DNA of 64,000 nt from Microbulbifer agarilyticus S89 (GCF_000220505.1 NZ_AFPJ01000032.1:118342-182341), one strand, 5' to 3'. Shown: positions 52,053 through 61,245, counted from the first letter of the stretch. The notes: generated from the sequence alone by a model not told the origin. Program-made: numbers and translations.

Positions 52053-52988
52053 ATGACCGCAGCTCCCAGCCAGCCCAAGCGCCAGACTCCGCCAACCGCC
52101 CCGGGCAACCCGTCGTCCCAGGGCGACCGATTTACCTTTGCCCTGTTTCTGGCCTGCGCCCTGCACGCCCTGTTGATATTCGGCGTGGCGTTTACGGCGC
52201 CAGAGGCCAGCGAGGCACCGCCGACTTTGGAAGTGACCCTGGCGCAGCACCGCTCCATGGAAGCCCCGGAAGACGCCGACTACCTGGCGCAGCACAATCA
52301 GCAAGCCAGCGGCACCGCGGAAACCCCCAAGGAACTGTCGACCGACCGACACGCGGAAATCGCGGACACCAGCATTCGGCAGGTCAATCCGCTGCCCCAG
52401 CAACAGGCCGCTCGCCCGGCAGATCAGCTGCGCCAGCTGATTACCACCATCGGTGACAGCCCCACGCAGGCACCGGAGCTTCCCGCCGAGGACAAGCGCT
52501 CGGAAGAAAAGCAGGGCGACGCACCTTCCGACCTGCCGCCGAGCAACCCGGAGATCGCCAGCCTGCAGGCGCGCCTCGACAAGATTCGCCAGACCATTGC
52601 CCAGCGCCCGCGGGTACGCCGCCTCACTTCCGTAGCCACCAAGGCCTCCCCGGATGCGACCTACCTGCACGACTGGCGCCAAAAGGTGGAAGCGGTCGGC
52701 AATGACAACTTCCCCGAGGAAGCCCTCAGCCGGCAGATCACCGGCGACCTGCGCATGATGGTGCGCTTGCTGCCCACCGGCGCGGTCGAAGAAGTGGTCA
52801 TTCTGGAGTCCTCCGGTGAGCGCATCCTCGATGATGCCGCGCAACAGATTGTGCGCCTGGCGGCACCGTTCGCACCCTTCCCCGCGGAGATTCGCCAGCA
52901 GGCAGACCGACTGGAAATCATCCGCACCTGGCGCTTTGAAATGACCGGCTTCTCCACCGCCGCCAGTAAAACTCCCAGCCGCGGCTAA
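52053..52988 (+). CDS. TonB-family energy transducer (TonB3-like)
   Basis: A 311-residue protein with one N-terminal membrane segment (about 27-48), a long hydrophilic Pro/Glu/Gln-rich periplasmic stretch, and a C-terminal TonB domain (about 220-300; YLHDWRQKVEAVGNDNFPEE, then GAVEEVVILESSGERILDDAA). No exbB or exbD is nearby. In P. aeruginosa a TonB paralogue in this exact place between gshB and algH (tonB3) is needed for normal twitching and pilus assembly, so a pilus role is more likely than iron uptake here. Start ATG 52053. Confidence 0.88.
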   Translation: MTAAPSQPKRQTPPTAPGNPSSQGDRFTFALFLACALHALLIFGVAFTAPEASEAPPTLEVTLAQHRSMEAPEDADYLAQHNQQASGTAETPKELSTDRHAEIADTSIRQVNPLPQQQAARPADQLRQLITTIGDSPTQAPELPAEDKRSEEKQGDAPSDLPPSNPEIASLQARLDKIRQTIAQRPRVRRLTSVATKASPDATYLHDWRQKVEAVGNDNFPEEALSRQITGDLRMMVRLLPTGAVEEVVILESSGERILDDAAQQIVRLAAPFAPFPAEIRQQADRLEIIRTWRFEMTGFSTAASKTPSRG

Positions 52989-53007
52989 CAGCCTCTAAAC
53001 TAGCACC

Positions 53008-53601
53008 ATGCAACCCACAAACACCGACAAGATCGACAGCGATCTCACCAGTAACAGCCTGCGCGGCCAACTGCTACTGGCGATGCCCGGCATGCAGGAC
53101 CCGCGCTTTGTGCATGCAGTCGCGTTTATTTGCGAGCACAGCGCTGACGGCACCATGGGTGTAGTCATCAACGCACCGAGCAAGGTGACCTGGAAGGAAG
53201 TGTTCTCCCAACTGGCACTCGACGACATCAGCCTACGGGGTGATGAGCCGGTACTGGTGGGCGGCCCGGTGGCCCAGGAACAGGGATTTGTGTTGCACGG
53301 CCGCGGCATGCAGTTCGCCTCTACCGCCGAGGTTTCTGAAGAAATCAGCCTGACCGCCTCCAAAGACATCATTGAATCGCTCGCCGCTGGCCGCGGACCT
53401 GACGATGTGCTGCTGGCACTCGGCTACGCCGGCTGGGGCCCCGGGCAACTCGAACAGGAAATTGCTGAAAACGCCTGGCTGACACTGCCGGCATCCGCCG
53501 AGATCCTGTTTGCCACCCCCTGGGAAAAACGCTGGCAGGCCGCCGCCGCACGCCACGGCATTGACTTGAGCGGGATCGGCACCCAGTCTGGCCACGCCTA
53601 G
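53008..53601 (+). CDS. yqgE: YqgE/AlgH family protein
   Basis: A 197-residue protein of the UPF0301 family; in Pseudomonas it was named AlgH for an effect on alginate, but the biochemical role is unknown. The hallmarks LRGQLLLAMPGMQDPRF, DGTMGVVINAPS, VLVGGPVAQEQGFVLH and LGYAGWGPGQLEQEI are all present. It starts 19 bases after the tonB stop and is followed 15 bases later by ruvX, a pairing conserved across proteobacteria. Confidence 0.96.
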   Translation: MQPTNTDKIDSDLTSNSLRGQLLLAMPGMQDPRFVHAVAFICEHSADGTMGVVINAPSKVTWKEVFSQLALDDISLRGDEPVLVGGPVAQEQGFVLHGRGMQFASTAEVSEEISLTASKDIIESLAAGRGPDDVLLALGYAGWGPGQLEQEIAENAWLTLPASAEILFATPWEKRWQAAAARHGIDLSGIGTQSGHA

Positions 53602-53616
53602 GTTTACCTTCTGCAT

Positions 53617-54042
53617 ATGAAAGCCATCACCGCCCTCGCCTTCGACTTCGGGACCAGTTCCATTGGCCTGGCGTACGGCCAGAGCCTTACCGGCAGTGCC
53701 CGCGAGCTCGACCCACTGCCGGCCAAAGACGGCAAGCCCGACTGGAATCGGGTGCAAAACATCGTCGACGAATGGAAGCCCAAGGTGCTGGTGGTTGGCC
53801 TGCCCCTGAATATGGACGGCAGTGAAAGTGAGTTTGGCGCTCGCGCACGCAAATTTGGCCAGCGCCTGCATGGCCGACTCGGCCTGCCGGTGGAATATGC
53901 CGATGAACGTCTGAGCACGCGCGCCGCCAAGGAGGAGGCGCGCGACCGCGGGCATCGCGGCAACTACGCCAACCAGCCCGTAGACTCCATCGCCGCGCGC
54001 ATTTTTCTCGAGGACTGGCTGCGCAACGTTGCCGACTCTTGA
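53617..54042 (+). CDS. ruvX: RuvX/YqgF RNase H-fold nuclease
   Basis: A 141-residue RNase H-fold protein of the YqgF family, linked to pre-16S rRNA 5' maturation and proposed as a Holliday-junction resolvase. Visible blocks are LAFDFGTSSIGLAYG near residue 6 (first catalytic Asp), VVGLPLNMDGSES near 62, DERLSTRAA near 100, and the C-terminal PVDSIAARIFLEDWL with the last Asp. It follows yqgE closely; about 70 bases separate it from hemC. Confidence 0.96.
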   Translation: MKAITALAFDFGTSSIGLAYGQSLTGSARELDPLPAKDGKPDWNRVQNIVDEWKPKVLVVGLPLNMDGSESEFGARARKFGQRLHGRLGLPVEYADERLSTRAAKEEARDRGHRGNYANQPVDSIAARIFLEDWLRNVADS

Positions 54043-54113
54043 TGCGGCGGCCGGTAATCCGGCGCACAAGCTGGTAAACTTGCGCGCAACGTCAATCCAG
54101 CCAGTTTCCCCGC

Positions 54114-55067
54114 ATGTCCGAATCAAGCACCACCAGCAACACCCCGATTTCCACTGTCCGCATCGCTACCCGCGAGAGCGCCCTGGCCCTGTGGCAGGCG
54201 CACTTCGTCAAGGGTGAGCTGGAGCGCCACCACCCGGGGCTCACCGTGGAACTCCTACCCATGACCAGCCGCGGCGACCAACTGCTCAGCATCCCACTGA
54301 ACAAGGTGGGCGGCAAAGGACTGTTCGTGAAAGAGCTGGAAAAAGCCATGCTGGAAGGCCGCGCCGACATCGCGGTGCACTCCATGAAGGATGTGCCGAT
54401 GGAGTTCCCGGAAGGCCTGCACCTGCCCGTCATCTGTGAACGCGAAGACCCGCGCGATGCGTTTGTGAGCAACCACTACGCGTCTCTCGCAGAACTCCCG
54501 CAAGGTGCGGTAGTTGGCACCTCCAGCCTGCGCCGCCAGTGTCAGGTGCTGGCAGTGCGCCCGGATCTCGAGGTCAAATTCCTGCGCGGTAACGTCAATA
54601 CCCGCCTGGCCAAACTCGACGCCGGCGAATACGACGCCATCATCCTCGCTGCGGCCGGCCTGTTGCGCCTGGAGATGGACGCGCGCATCGCCGCCTTTAT
54701 CGAACCGGAAGTGCTGCTGCCTGCCGGTGGCCAGGGTGCCGTAGGTATCGAATGCCGCCGCGATCCGGCACTGGAAGCCTTGCTGGCACCGCTGCAGCAC
54801 GATGCAACCCGCCATCGCCTCAATGCCGAGCGCGCCCTGGTGCGCCGCCTGAATGGCGGTTGCCAGGTACCGATTGGATGCTACGCAATTTTCAGTGACG
54901 AAAAACAAACCCAGCTTTGCCTGCGCGGCCTGGTGGGCAGCCCCGACGGCGCGACCATGCTGCGCGGCGAAGTCCATGGCCCTGCTGAAGAAGCAGAATC
55001 CCTCGGCATCCGCCTGGCCGAACAGCTGTTGCAGGCCGGCGCCGACAAGATCCTCGCGGAAATTTAA
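54114..55067 (+). CDS. hemC: Porphobilinogen deaminase (hydroxymethylbilane synthase)
   Basis: HemC polymerises four porphobilinogens on a dipyrromethane cofactor. The 317-residue protein has [14 protein letters not shown] near residue 17, [14 protein letters not shown] near 91 with the catalytic Asp, [10 protein letters not shown] near 137, and the cofactor-bearing Cys in [13 protein letters not shown] near 250. The short unconserved leader ([13 protein letters not shown]) is normal in length. It begins the hemCDXY run. Confidence 0.97.
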   Translation: MSESSTTSNTPISTVRIATRESALALWQAHFVKGELERHHPGLTVELLPMTSRGDQLLSIPLNKVGGKGLFVKELEKAMLEGRADIAVHSMKDVPMEFPEGLHLPVICEREDPRDAFVSNHYASLAELPQGAVVGTSSLRRQCQVLAVRPDLEVKFLRGNVNTRLAKLDAGEYDAIILAAAGLLRLEMDARIAAFIEPEVLLPAGGQGAVGIECRRDPALEALLAPLQHDATRHRLNAERALVRRLNGGCQVPIGCYAIFSDEKQTQLCLRGLVGSPDGATMLRGEVHGPAEEAESLGIRLAEQLLQAGADKILAEI

Positions 55068-55115
55068 TTCATCGCCACTTAATTCACCATCGCATCCGCA
55101 GTGACGGCTCCACCC

Positions 55116-55904
55116 ATGACCTCACCCCTCGCCGGCCAGCGCATACTGATCACTCGCCCCGCGCACCAGAGTGACCGCTGGCAGGCACTGCTGCACGCGC
55201 AGGGGGCGATGGTGGACAGCATTCCCATGCTCGCTATCGAACCGGTAACCGATGCGGACGCAGTGCAGGCGGTGAAAAGCCTGATCCTGGATTTTGACCA
55301 GTTCGATCACGCCATCTTCGTGTCGCAGAACGCCGTACAATTTGGTTTTGACTGGTTGGATGACTACTGGCCACAACTGCCTCAGGGGCCGCGTTACTAC
55401 GCCATCGGTGCGGCCACGGCCAGGGCGATTCGCGCCCGCGGCGCCGGGCCTGAAGCATGCGACAGCGCTGCGATGGATTCCGAAGCATTGTTAAACCTGC
55501 CACCGCTGCAGAACCCGCAGGGCGAGCGCGTAATCCTTTTTCGCGGCCAGGGTGGGCGCCCACTGATCGGCCAGACACTGGCAGAGCGCGGCGCGCGTAT
55601 CGACTACTGCGAGCTGTACCAGCGCCTACTGCCAGCCGATGCCTGCACAGAACTGCGCGCGTACCCACACATCCCCGATGCCATCACCTTGCACAGCGGG
55701 GAAACACTGGAGAACCTGCAGCGCGCACTGGAAACAACCGGTAAACGCGCCGCGCTGAACGACTGCGCGCTGGTCCTCCCCAGCCAGCGCGTCGCCGAGC
55801 AGGCCCTGGCGCTCGGTTTCAGCAAGGTTTTTGCCGCCAAAAATGCCGGCGACACGGCCATGCTGGACGCATTAAGCGAAGCACTCGCGTCCCCGCATTG
55901 CTGA
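55116..55904 (+). CDS. hemD: Uroporphyrinogen-III synthase
   Basis: HemD closes hydroxymethylbilane with inversion of ring D to give uroporphyrinogen III. The family is poorly conserved in sequence, but GQRILITRPAHQSDRWQALL, FVSQNAVQFGFDW, YYAIGAATARAIRARG and VILFRGQGGRPLIGQTLAERG mark the two halves of the bilobed fold. I chose the ATG at 55116 (262 residues); a GTG 15 bases upstream is possible. It follows hemC by 48 bases and precedes hemX. Confidence 0.93.
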   Translation: MTSPLAGQRILITRPAHQSDRWQALLHAQGAMVDSIPMLAIEPVTDADAVQAVKSLILDFDQFDHAIFVSQNAVQFGFDWLDDYWPQLPQGPRYYAIGAATARAIRARGAGPEACDSAAMDSEALLNLPPLQNPQGERVILFRGQGGRPLIGQTLAERGARIDYCELYQRLLPADACTELRAYPHIPDAITLHSGETLENLQRALETTGKRAALNDCALVLPSQRVAEQALALGFSKVFAAKNAGDTAMLDALSEALASPHC

Positions 55905-55992
55905 AATCCCACCGATCACGGTAAAAAATTTTAATTCCGCGCCAGACTTCCTATAAAGAACCGCTGCAGTCGCTATAATTTGGCGACAAATT

Positions 55993-56037
55993 TTCTAGCG
56001 GCATCCGTGCAGCCCACCGCCCTGACAACCGCTAGAA
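55993..56037 (+). promoter_or_regulatory. Inverted repeat in the hemX leader
   Basis: TTCTAGCGG (55993-56001) and CCGCTAGAA (56029-56037) are perfect 9-base arms separated by 27 bases, 42 bases before the hemX ATG. A TATAAT hexamer lies just upstream (55974-55979), so hemXY may have its own promoter with this structure in the leader. Function is unproven. Confidence 0.35.
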
Positions 56038-56078
56038 CGACCGGTGCCCCCACGCATCTACCCTGAGCAAGCGAGCCC

Positions 56079-57614
56079 ATGAGCGATAAAAAAGCCCCAG
56101 CTTCCGCCACGCCGGACGACAACAACGATAAGCAGAAAGATATACCCACGGTGACCGAGAAAGCGGAGCCCAAGAGCAACTTCGCCAAGGCCGCAGTAAA
56201 AACCGGCGACGTAAAGACCAGCGGCAGGGCCAAAAGCGACAGCAAAGCAAAAAACCCAAGTACGCCCCGCGCCGCAAAGAAGGGCAATGGCTGGGCCTGG
56301 TTCTGGTTACTGCTGTTGGCACTCATCGCCCTCGCGGTCGCCGCCTGGTATTTCATTCCCAGTGTGCGCACGCAAGCCAATAGCCACCTGCAGGACCTGC
56401 CGCTGGTGGGGCGGTATTTTGCTGCCGACACACAAACCATTTCGCAAAGTGGCCGCACCACCGCCAGCGAAGACAATGCACCGGCAGCCAGTGACCAATC
56501 TCAGCCAGCAGACAGCATGCCCTCTGCGCCAGCCACTAACGACAACGGCACGGCCAGCCGCGCCGCCGACTCAGCGACAACAAATAACCAGGGCACCACA
56601 ACCGACAACGCGCAGACCACTACCGCACAGCCGCCAGTACCCGAGCAACCCATGCTGCAGCCCGGCGAATCCCAGGCCACGCCGCCGTCGGCAACATCAC
56701 CGACGCCCCCGGCCTACCAGAACCTTGAGCTCATCAAAGGCCTGCGCCAGCAACTGGAGCAGCAAAACCAGGTCATCGAGCAGCTTCAGCAACAGCTGGC
56801 AGGTGTGCAGCGCAACGTCACCGCACAGGGCAACCGCCTGAGCCAGCTGGGTAACGCCAGTCGCGAAGACTGGCAACTGGCGGAAGCGGATTACCTGCTG
56901 CGCCTGGCCAACCAGCGCCTGATGCTGGAGCAAGACAGTCGTTCCGCCCTTGGGCTGCTACAGGAGGTCGACAAGATTATCCGCGACGTGGATATGCCGG
57001 ATTTGTACGGTGTGCGCCAACAGCTGTCCCGCGATATCACCGCACTCAAGCTCGTCGAAAATGTGGACCGCGAGGGCCTCTACCTGCGCCTGCGCGCACT
57101 GGAGGAGCAGATGGTCAAACTGAACATCCAGCCGCAGTTCGATCTGGCCAAACGCGATGCCGCTGTCATCCAGCAGCAAAACGCGAACCCCGATGTTGGC
57201 GAGGCGCACTTCCGCTCCAGCTGGAGTAACTTCCTTAACTTCCTCAAAGGTTCTGTGCGTATTCGTGATGGCGAGGTCGACCCGGTTCTGCTGTCGCCAC
57301 AGAGTGAAACCCGTTTCCGCCAGAGCCTGCGCTTGAATATGGAACAGGCCGAACTGGCGGTGCTGCGTGCGGATGACACCGTGTTCAAAGACTCCATTAA
57401 TCACGCGCGCCAGCTGCTACTGGACTACGGCGTGGACAATCCTCAGCGTCAGGTAATCCTGCGCGAGCTGGAAGAGCTCGCGCAGGAGAAAGTCAAAGTC
57501 GAGCTACCGAACCTGAGCGCGTCGCAGACCGCGCTGCGCAACTACATCGACAAGATGCACAAGGTCTCCTCCGGACAGACGCCGAGTAATGACAACGGAG
57601 GTAGCGACTGGTGA
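56079..57614 (+). CDS. hemX: HemX family membrane protein
   Basis: HemX is found next to hemCD in gammaproteobacteria and is annotated as a uroporphyrinogen-III C-methyltransferase, but it lacks the methyltransferase fold; its role is unsettled. The 511-residue protein has a charged cytoplasmic tail (1-70), one membrane segment (about 72-93), a low-complexity Ser/Thr/Ala/Gln region (about 110-215), a coiled coil (about 220-260) and the conserved HemX domain starting EDWQLAEADYLLRLANQRL. Its TGA overlaps the hemY GTG start. Confidence 0.92.
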   Translation: MSDKKAPASATPDDNNDKQKDIPTVTEKAEPKSNFAKAAVKTGDVKTSGRAKSDSKAKNPSTPRAAKKGNGWAWFWLLLLALIALAVAAWYFIPSVRTQANSHLQDLPLVGRYFAADTQTISQSGRTTASEDNAPAASDQSQPADSMPSAPATNDNGTASRAADSATTNNQGTTTDNAQTTTAQPPVPEQPMLQPGESQATPPSATSPTPPAYQNLELIKGLRQQLEQQNQVIEQLQQQLAGVQRNVTAQGNRLSQLGNASREDWQLAEADYLLRLANQRLMLEQDSRSALGLLQEVDKIIRDVDMPDLYGVRQQLSRDITALKLVENVDREGLYLRLRALEEQMVKLNIQPQFDLAKRDAAVIQQQNANPDVGEAHFRSSWSNFLNFLKGSVRIRDGEVDPVLLSPQSETRFRQSLRLNMEQAELAVLRADDTVFKDSINHARQLLLDYGVDNPQRQVILRELEELAQEKVKVELPNLSASQTALRNYIDKMHKVSSGQTPSNDNGGSDW

Positions 57615-58864
57615 AACGCTTCCTCCTATTTACCCTGCTATTACTGCTCGGCGGCGCCTTGCTCGCCGAGGCCATGCGCTCCTATCCCGGCTACCTGTTA
57701 TTGATGGTGGGTGGTGATGGCGGAAAACGTATCGAAATGAATTTGTGGGTCGCCATCGGCGGCCTGGCTCTGGGCATACTCGCGCTGTTCCTGTTTATCT
57801 GGCTGTTGCGCAGCGTGGCGCGGGCCATTGGCGGTAGCGTCAGCCGCATTCGCTTCGGCCGCAGCCGTATCGCCCGCCGCCGGCTTACTAATGGCCTGGT
57901 GGAGTTTATGGAAGGCAACTGGGCACGTGCGCGAAGATTACTGCTGAAAAGTGCGGCGCGCTCCGATGCCCCGATCATTAATTACCTGGCCGCAGCACGC
58001 AGCGCATTCGAGCTGGGGTATCGCGACGAAGCCAATGAGCTTCTGGCCAAGGCCGAGGCCACCGGTGATGACACCCAACTCGCCGTGGCCATCAGCCAGG
58101 CGCGCATGCAATTGCTCGACAAGCATTATGAGCAGTGCATCGCCAGCTTGCAGCGCGCGATGCAACAGGAGCCCAACCATCCGGCCCTGTTGCAATTGCT
58201 GCGTCAGGCCTATTACAACATCGGCGAATGGCATGGTCTGCGCGAGTTGTTACCCAGACTGGAAAAGCATGCCAGCATGCCCGAGTCACAGTTCCAGCAA
58301 CTAGAACTGGAGGTGTACCAGAACCTGCTGCGTGACGCCGCCAATCGCGATAACAAGGACAAGCTACGCGAGACCTGGAACAGCCTAAGCGGCCGCTGGC
58401 AGCGCAATATTGAACTGCGCAATCTTTATGGAGCCATGCTGCACAAGGTAGGGGATGATGTTGAAGCGGAGAAACACCTGCGCTGGATTCTCAACCGAGA
58501 GTGGCGTGCAGACACAGTGCGCCTCTATGGCCACCTGACAGGCGCTGACGCCAGTCAGCAGCTCACTATTGCCGAAGGCTGGCAAAAAGAATACGGGGAA
58601 AACGCCGATCTTCTTACCTGCCTGGGACGCCTGTATCTGCGCAATGAAATATGGGGCAAAGCGCGGCAATATTTCGAAAAAAGCCTGCTGCTGCGCTCAG
58701 ACCCGGAGACCTCCGCCGAACTGGCGCGGCTCCTCAACGCATTGGGTGAAAAGGAGAATGCGGCGCGACTTTACGAGCAAGGGCTGCTACAGGCAGTTTC
58801 CACACTGCCACAGCTACCGTTACCTGACCAGCAGGCACATATGCTGGGGACACGGGCATCCTGA
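57611..58864 (+). CDS. hemY: HemY family TPR membrane protein
   Basis: This is the proteobacterial HemY (not protoporphyrinogen oxidase), an inner-membrane protein with TPR repeats tied to haem synthesis by gene neighbourhood. The 417 residues include two N-terminal membrane segments (about 4-22 and 42-66), a basic loop, and a helical TPR region (about 90-400) with NGLVEFMEGNWARARRLLLK. The GTG start overlaps the hemX stop (GTGA). The family function is not firmly known. It ends the core block; the region beyond shifts in strand and composition. Confidence 0.92.
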   Translation: MKRFLLFTLLLLLGGALLAEAMRSYPGYLLLMVGGDGGKRIEMNLWVAIGGLALGILALFLFIWLLRSVARAIGGSVSRIRFGRSRIARRRLTNGLVEFMEGNWARARRLLLKSAARSDAPIINYLAAARSAFELGYRDEANELLAKAEATGDDTQLAVAISQARMQLLDKHYEQCIASLQRAMQQEPNHPALLQLLRQAYYNIGEWHGLRELLPRLEKHASMPESQFQQLELEVYQNLLRDAANRDNKDKLRETWNSLSGRWQRNIELRNLYGAMLHKVGDDVEAEKHLRWILNREWRADTVRLYGHLTGADASQQLTIAEGWQKEYGENADLLTCLGRLYLRNEIWGKARQYFEKSLLLRSDPETSAELARLLNALGEKENAARLYEQGLLQAVSTLPQLPLPDQQAHMLGTRAS

Positions 58865-58957
58865 TCGCTTGTCGACGTGCTCAACCACGCGCGCACCATT
58901 CCCACGGATGTATCGATCCAGGTGCCCCGAGAGGGGCAACATGGTAAATAGCATCAT

Positions 58958-59326
58958 TTAAGTGTCGCATGAGACTGACAAATCAGCGGCCGGCGCGACG
59001 CGCTTATGCAGGCTTCCGTCGCAGAACAGGTAAAGATTGGGTCCGCTAAATGGATAATCGCCACCTTGCGTAGCCGTGCTTAACACCTCGCCGGATTCCT
59101 TATCAATTATGGTCGAGACCACCCTGGGTTTATCCCCATGCTGGACGTCAACGGTCAGCAGCTTACCATCCAATTCGAATTGATAGGCACCGGGTTTATC
59201 CAGATCAACGGTGGCTTCCAGCGAAGTAACATTGTCTTCGATAACGATATAGTCAACGGTTTTTGCCACCGATGTCGCTGAAAGTAATCCCGCACAAACT
59301 AGCAGTAAGATACGTTTTCCGTTCAT
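58958..59326 (-). CDS. Secreted protein of unknown function, 122 residues
   Basis: A small exported protein. The start at ATG 59326 is supported by AAGGA eight bases upstream; residues 1-20 form a signal peptide (KRILLLVCAGLLSATSVA, cleavage after SVA). The mature part is a small beta-rich domain with no family I recognise; it has two cysteines near the C-terminus (LFCDGS and SCDT) that could form a disulfide. A frame extension upstream to 59431 has no ribosome site. It converges on hemY and could be core chromosome or the flank of the cassette array. Confidence 0.7.
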   Translation of the reverse strand: MNGKRILLLVCAGLLSATSVAKTVDYIVIEDNVTSLEATVDLDKPGAYQFELDGKLLTVDVQHGDKPRVVSTIIDKESGEVLSTATQGGDYPFSGPNLYLFCDGSLHKRVAPAADLSVSCDT

Positions 59327-59472
59327 TTTTAAATCCTTTTTCATGTGGCGATTTAGCCTAGCCTGACGCAGATGAACCCGGCCTGAACGGTATGCACTGG
59401 GTAACACGATAAAGTCTTGGCCCGGTCGCAACCAAAGACAACTGAGTTACCATTAGACCCAGACCTTGCCAT

Positions 59473-59910
59473 TCATAGATCACTAACCAGATAATTCAAC
59501 ACATCAACGACCTGCTGCGGTGTTGTTGCCCACGCATATGCCGCAGCATCGACCTCTTTTAGCGGGTGCACGATTTCCTCAGCGTGTAGCGTAATGTAGG
59601 GTTTACCAAGAGCAGCACAGTATCCGGCATCAAACGCCGCATTCCACTGCTTGTACTTATCCCCAAATCGGATAATCGCAACATCGCACTTCTCGATTAG
59701 TGTTTTTGTACGAATTGCATTCACCTTCGCCGACTTATGGTCACGCCAAAAACCGCTCTCTTCGCCGCCAAGCACATCACCCGCCCCATCACTGGCGTCA
59801 TGATCCGTAACTGCAGATGAAAAGACAAAATTACCACCTGCGCACCCATCGATAATCTGCTTCCGCCAATCCGTATGGATCTCACCAGAAAGATAGATAT
59901 TTAACGCCAC
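59473..59910 (-). CDS. YtoQ family protein
   Basis: A 145-residue cytosolic protein that matches the YtoQ family, related to nucleoside 2-deoxyribosyltransferases; biological role unknown. Visible blocks are LNIYLSGEIHTDWRKQII at the start, an Arg/Lys-rich middle, CDVAIIRFGDKYKQWNAAFD near residue 79 and GYCAALGKPYITLHAEE. The ATG at 59910 gives the conserved N-terminus. No attC site is recognisable at either end, so it may be the last chromosomal gene before the array, or a very old cassette. Confidence 0.8.
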   Translation of the reverse strand: MALNIYLSGEIHTDWRKQIIDGCAGGNFVFSSAVTDHDASDGAGDVLGGEESGFWRDHKSAKVNAIRTKTLIEKCDVAIIRFGDKYKQWNAAFDAGYCAALGKPYITLHAEEIVHPLKEVDAAAYAWATTPQQVVDVLNYLVSDL

Positions 59911-60077
59911 TTCAAACTCTCCGATTTAAATATAGATCTAGGCATGGCATGAGCAATGCCTCGAGCAACTACTTAATCTCACACCAAAAAAACCAAATAT
60001 ACTTCACTCGATGAAAAAAATTTCAGTATTCGTAACAACACAGCAGATATGCATCAAATGCACCCACCGTTGATAAC

Positions 60078-60452
60078 TCAAGGCATGCGCCTATCTTCAT
60101 GAACTTTGTAGGCAAGCCCACGACACTCCATATACTTGTAGCAGAGCCTCTCTGCAAAAATCTGACATTGCTCAATTACTATGCCGTTCGCGCCTTGGTC
60201 CAACGCCCGCGACTTTAGAATTTTTTCAAGGCTGACGCGTGAAAGACGGCCCTCATCCGCACTCTCTTGACAATGGGAAGCTTCCACCGCCCCTAGAAAA
60301 ACGGCTTCATGCTGCCCTATTTCCTCTTGGGAGTACTCCTTTACATTTTTTGACTTCAGCATTGACGTGGCATATGGGCCATAGTCGACAACTACAGACA
60401 AGCGAGCACAGCCACAAAGCACAAATACGAGTATGACACTGAATATTTTCAT
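60078..60452 (-). CDS. RcsF-like lipoprotein
   Basis: A 124-residue precursor with a signal peptide and lipobox LCGC (lipidated Cys 15). The C-terminal half resembles RcsF, the outer-membrane stress sensor of the Rcs pathway in enterobacteria: SLEKILKSRALDQGANGIVI matches the RcsF core style, and cysteines at 61, 96, 104 and 110 have spacing 35-8-6, against 35-9-6 in E. coli RcsF, where they form two nested disulfides. No rcsC, rcsD or rcsB is in the window, so a signalling role is open. It lies in the presumed cassette region; flanking attC relics are weak. Confidence 0.7.
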   Translation of the reverse strand: MKIFSVILVFVLCGCARLSVVVDYGPYATSMLKSKNVKEYSQEEIGQHEAVFLGAVEASHCQESADEGRLSRVSLEKILKSRALDQGANGIVIEQCQIFAERLCYKYMECRGLAYKVHEDRRMP

Positions 60453-60599
60453 AATTTATTTAGGAAACCCTAATAGCTCGACACTTTAAGGGCTGACCTT
60501 CTCCGCATACACTCTGCAAGAAAAAAAGAACGCAAGAACACAACAAACCTAATAGGTCCAGAATAATTCACGCCATCCGCAGCTGCGCCATGATCCACT

Positions 60600-61142
60600 C
60601 TAGAACCGAATACCCGCATTAATATTGAAAAATATTACACGAGCTGCTGTTTCACCAGGTCTGCCCACAAATTGAAATTTGACCTCTGGACCTACTGTAA
60701 ATCTATCACTGAACACCAACCCACCTTTGAAAGATGCTTCAGCCATCGATCTAGTCTTACTGCGCTCAACGGAAAATTTTGCTGCCCCAATGCCGGCGGT
60801 ACAGCCCAAATATGCATGTAGGTCTTCATCAATAGTATAATCCTGTGCGAATCGCAGTCCGGCCGACAGTGACATATATTCCTGACCAGTTTCATGCAGT
60901 AAATTTCTTCCTGAATCGAGCAAGGAAAAATCGACATAGTATAAATCTGACGTTGGCACCCATCGAATGCCCTTCGCCAAACCAGAATCCAAGCCCAATA
61001 TCGCATAGTGATTTCTGTCAATATCGCCTTCGTCCTTATCAGCCTTAACGGAAGCCGAAGGTGCATACGAAACAATCAACTCATTAGAAAAACAGCTTTC
61101 TGCTAGGAGTAAAAATGGAAGTACAAAATAGATTGCTTTCAT
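60600..61142 (-). CDS. Small outer-membrane beta-barrel-like protein
   Basis: A 180-residue precursor with a signal peptide (about 1-19, ending CFS). The mature part alternates polar and hydrophobic residues (DLYYVDFSLLDSG, EYMSLSAGLRFAQDY, RVIFFNINAGIRF) and ends in Arg-Phe, the typical BamA recognition ending of outer-membrane barrels; about eight strands would fit. No family is recognised. It starts 13 bases beyond a TAGCGC-type border and its ribosome site (AAGGAAA) overlaps that border. Confidence 0.65.
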   Translation of the reverse strand: MKAIYFVLPFLLLAESCFSNELIVSYAPSASVKADKDEGDIDRNHYAILGLDSGLAKGIRWVPTSDLYYVDFSLLDSGRNLLHETGQEYMSLSAGLRFAQDYTIDEDLHAYLGCTAGIGAAKFSVERSKTRSMAEASFKGGLVFSDRFTVGPEVKFQFVGRPGETAARVIFFNINAGIRF

Positions 61143-61152
61143 GGCATTTCCT

Positions 61153-61245
61153 TATAGCGCGTCAATAATGCAGAAAACGACTGATCCAAATTTCAGGCGA
61201 GTGAGTGCAGAAGCCAATGATTTAATTGAATTATATGTGCGCTAC
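61153..61245 (-). repeat. Possible attC relic between the 61.2-61.6 and 60.6-61.1 kb genes
   Basis: TAGCGC (61155-61160) and GCGCTA (61239-61244) bound a 93-base gap that contains the stop of one gene and ends just before the start of the next. The size and borders fit an attC relic, but the inner complementarity is poor and the core reads GCTA instead of GTTA. Confidence 0.25.

Noticed and set aside
60471-60510. attC relic between the RcsF-like and barrel protein genes
   Set aside because: A short stretch (AAGGGCTGAC) recalls the inner part of attC sites, but there are no matching outer arms or cores; too weak to call.
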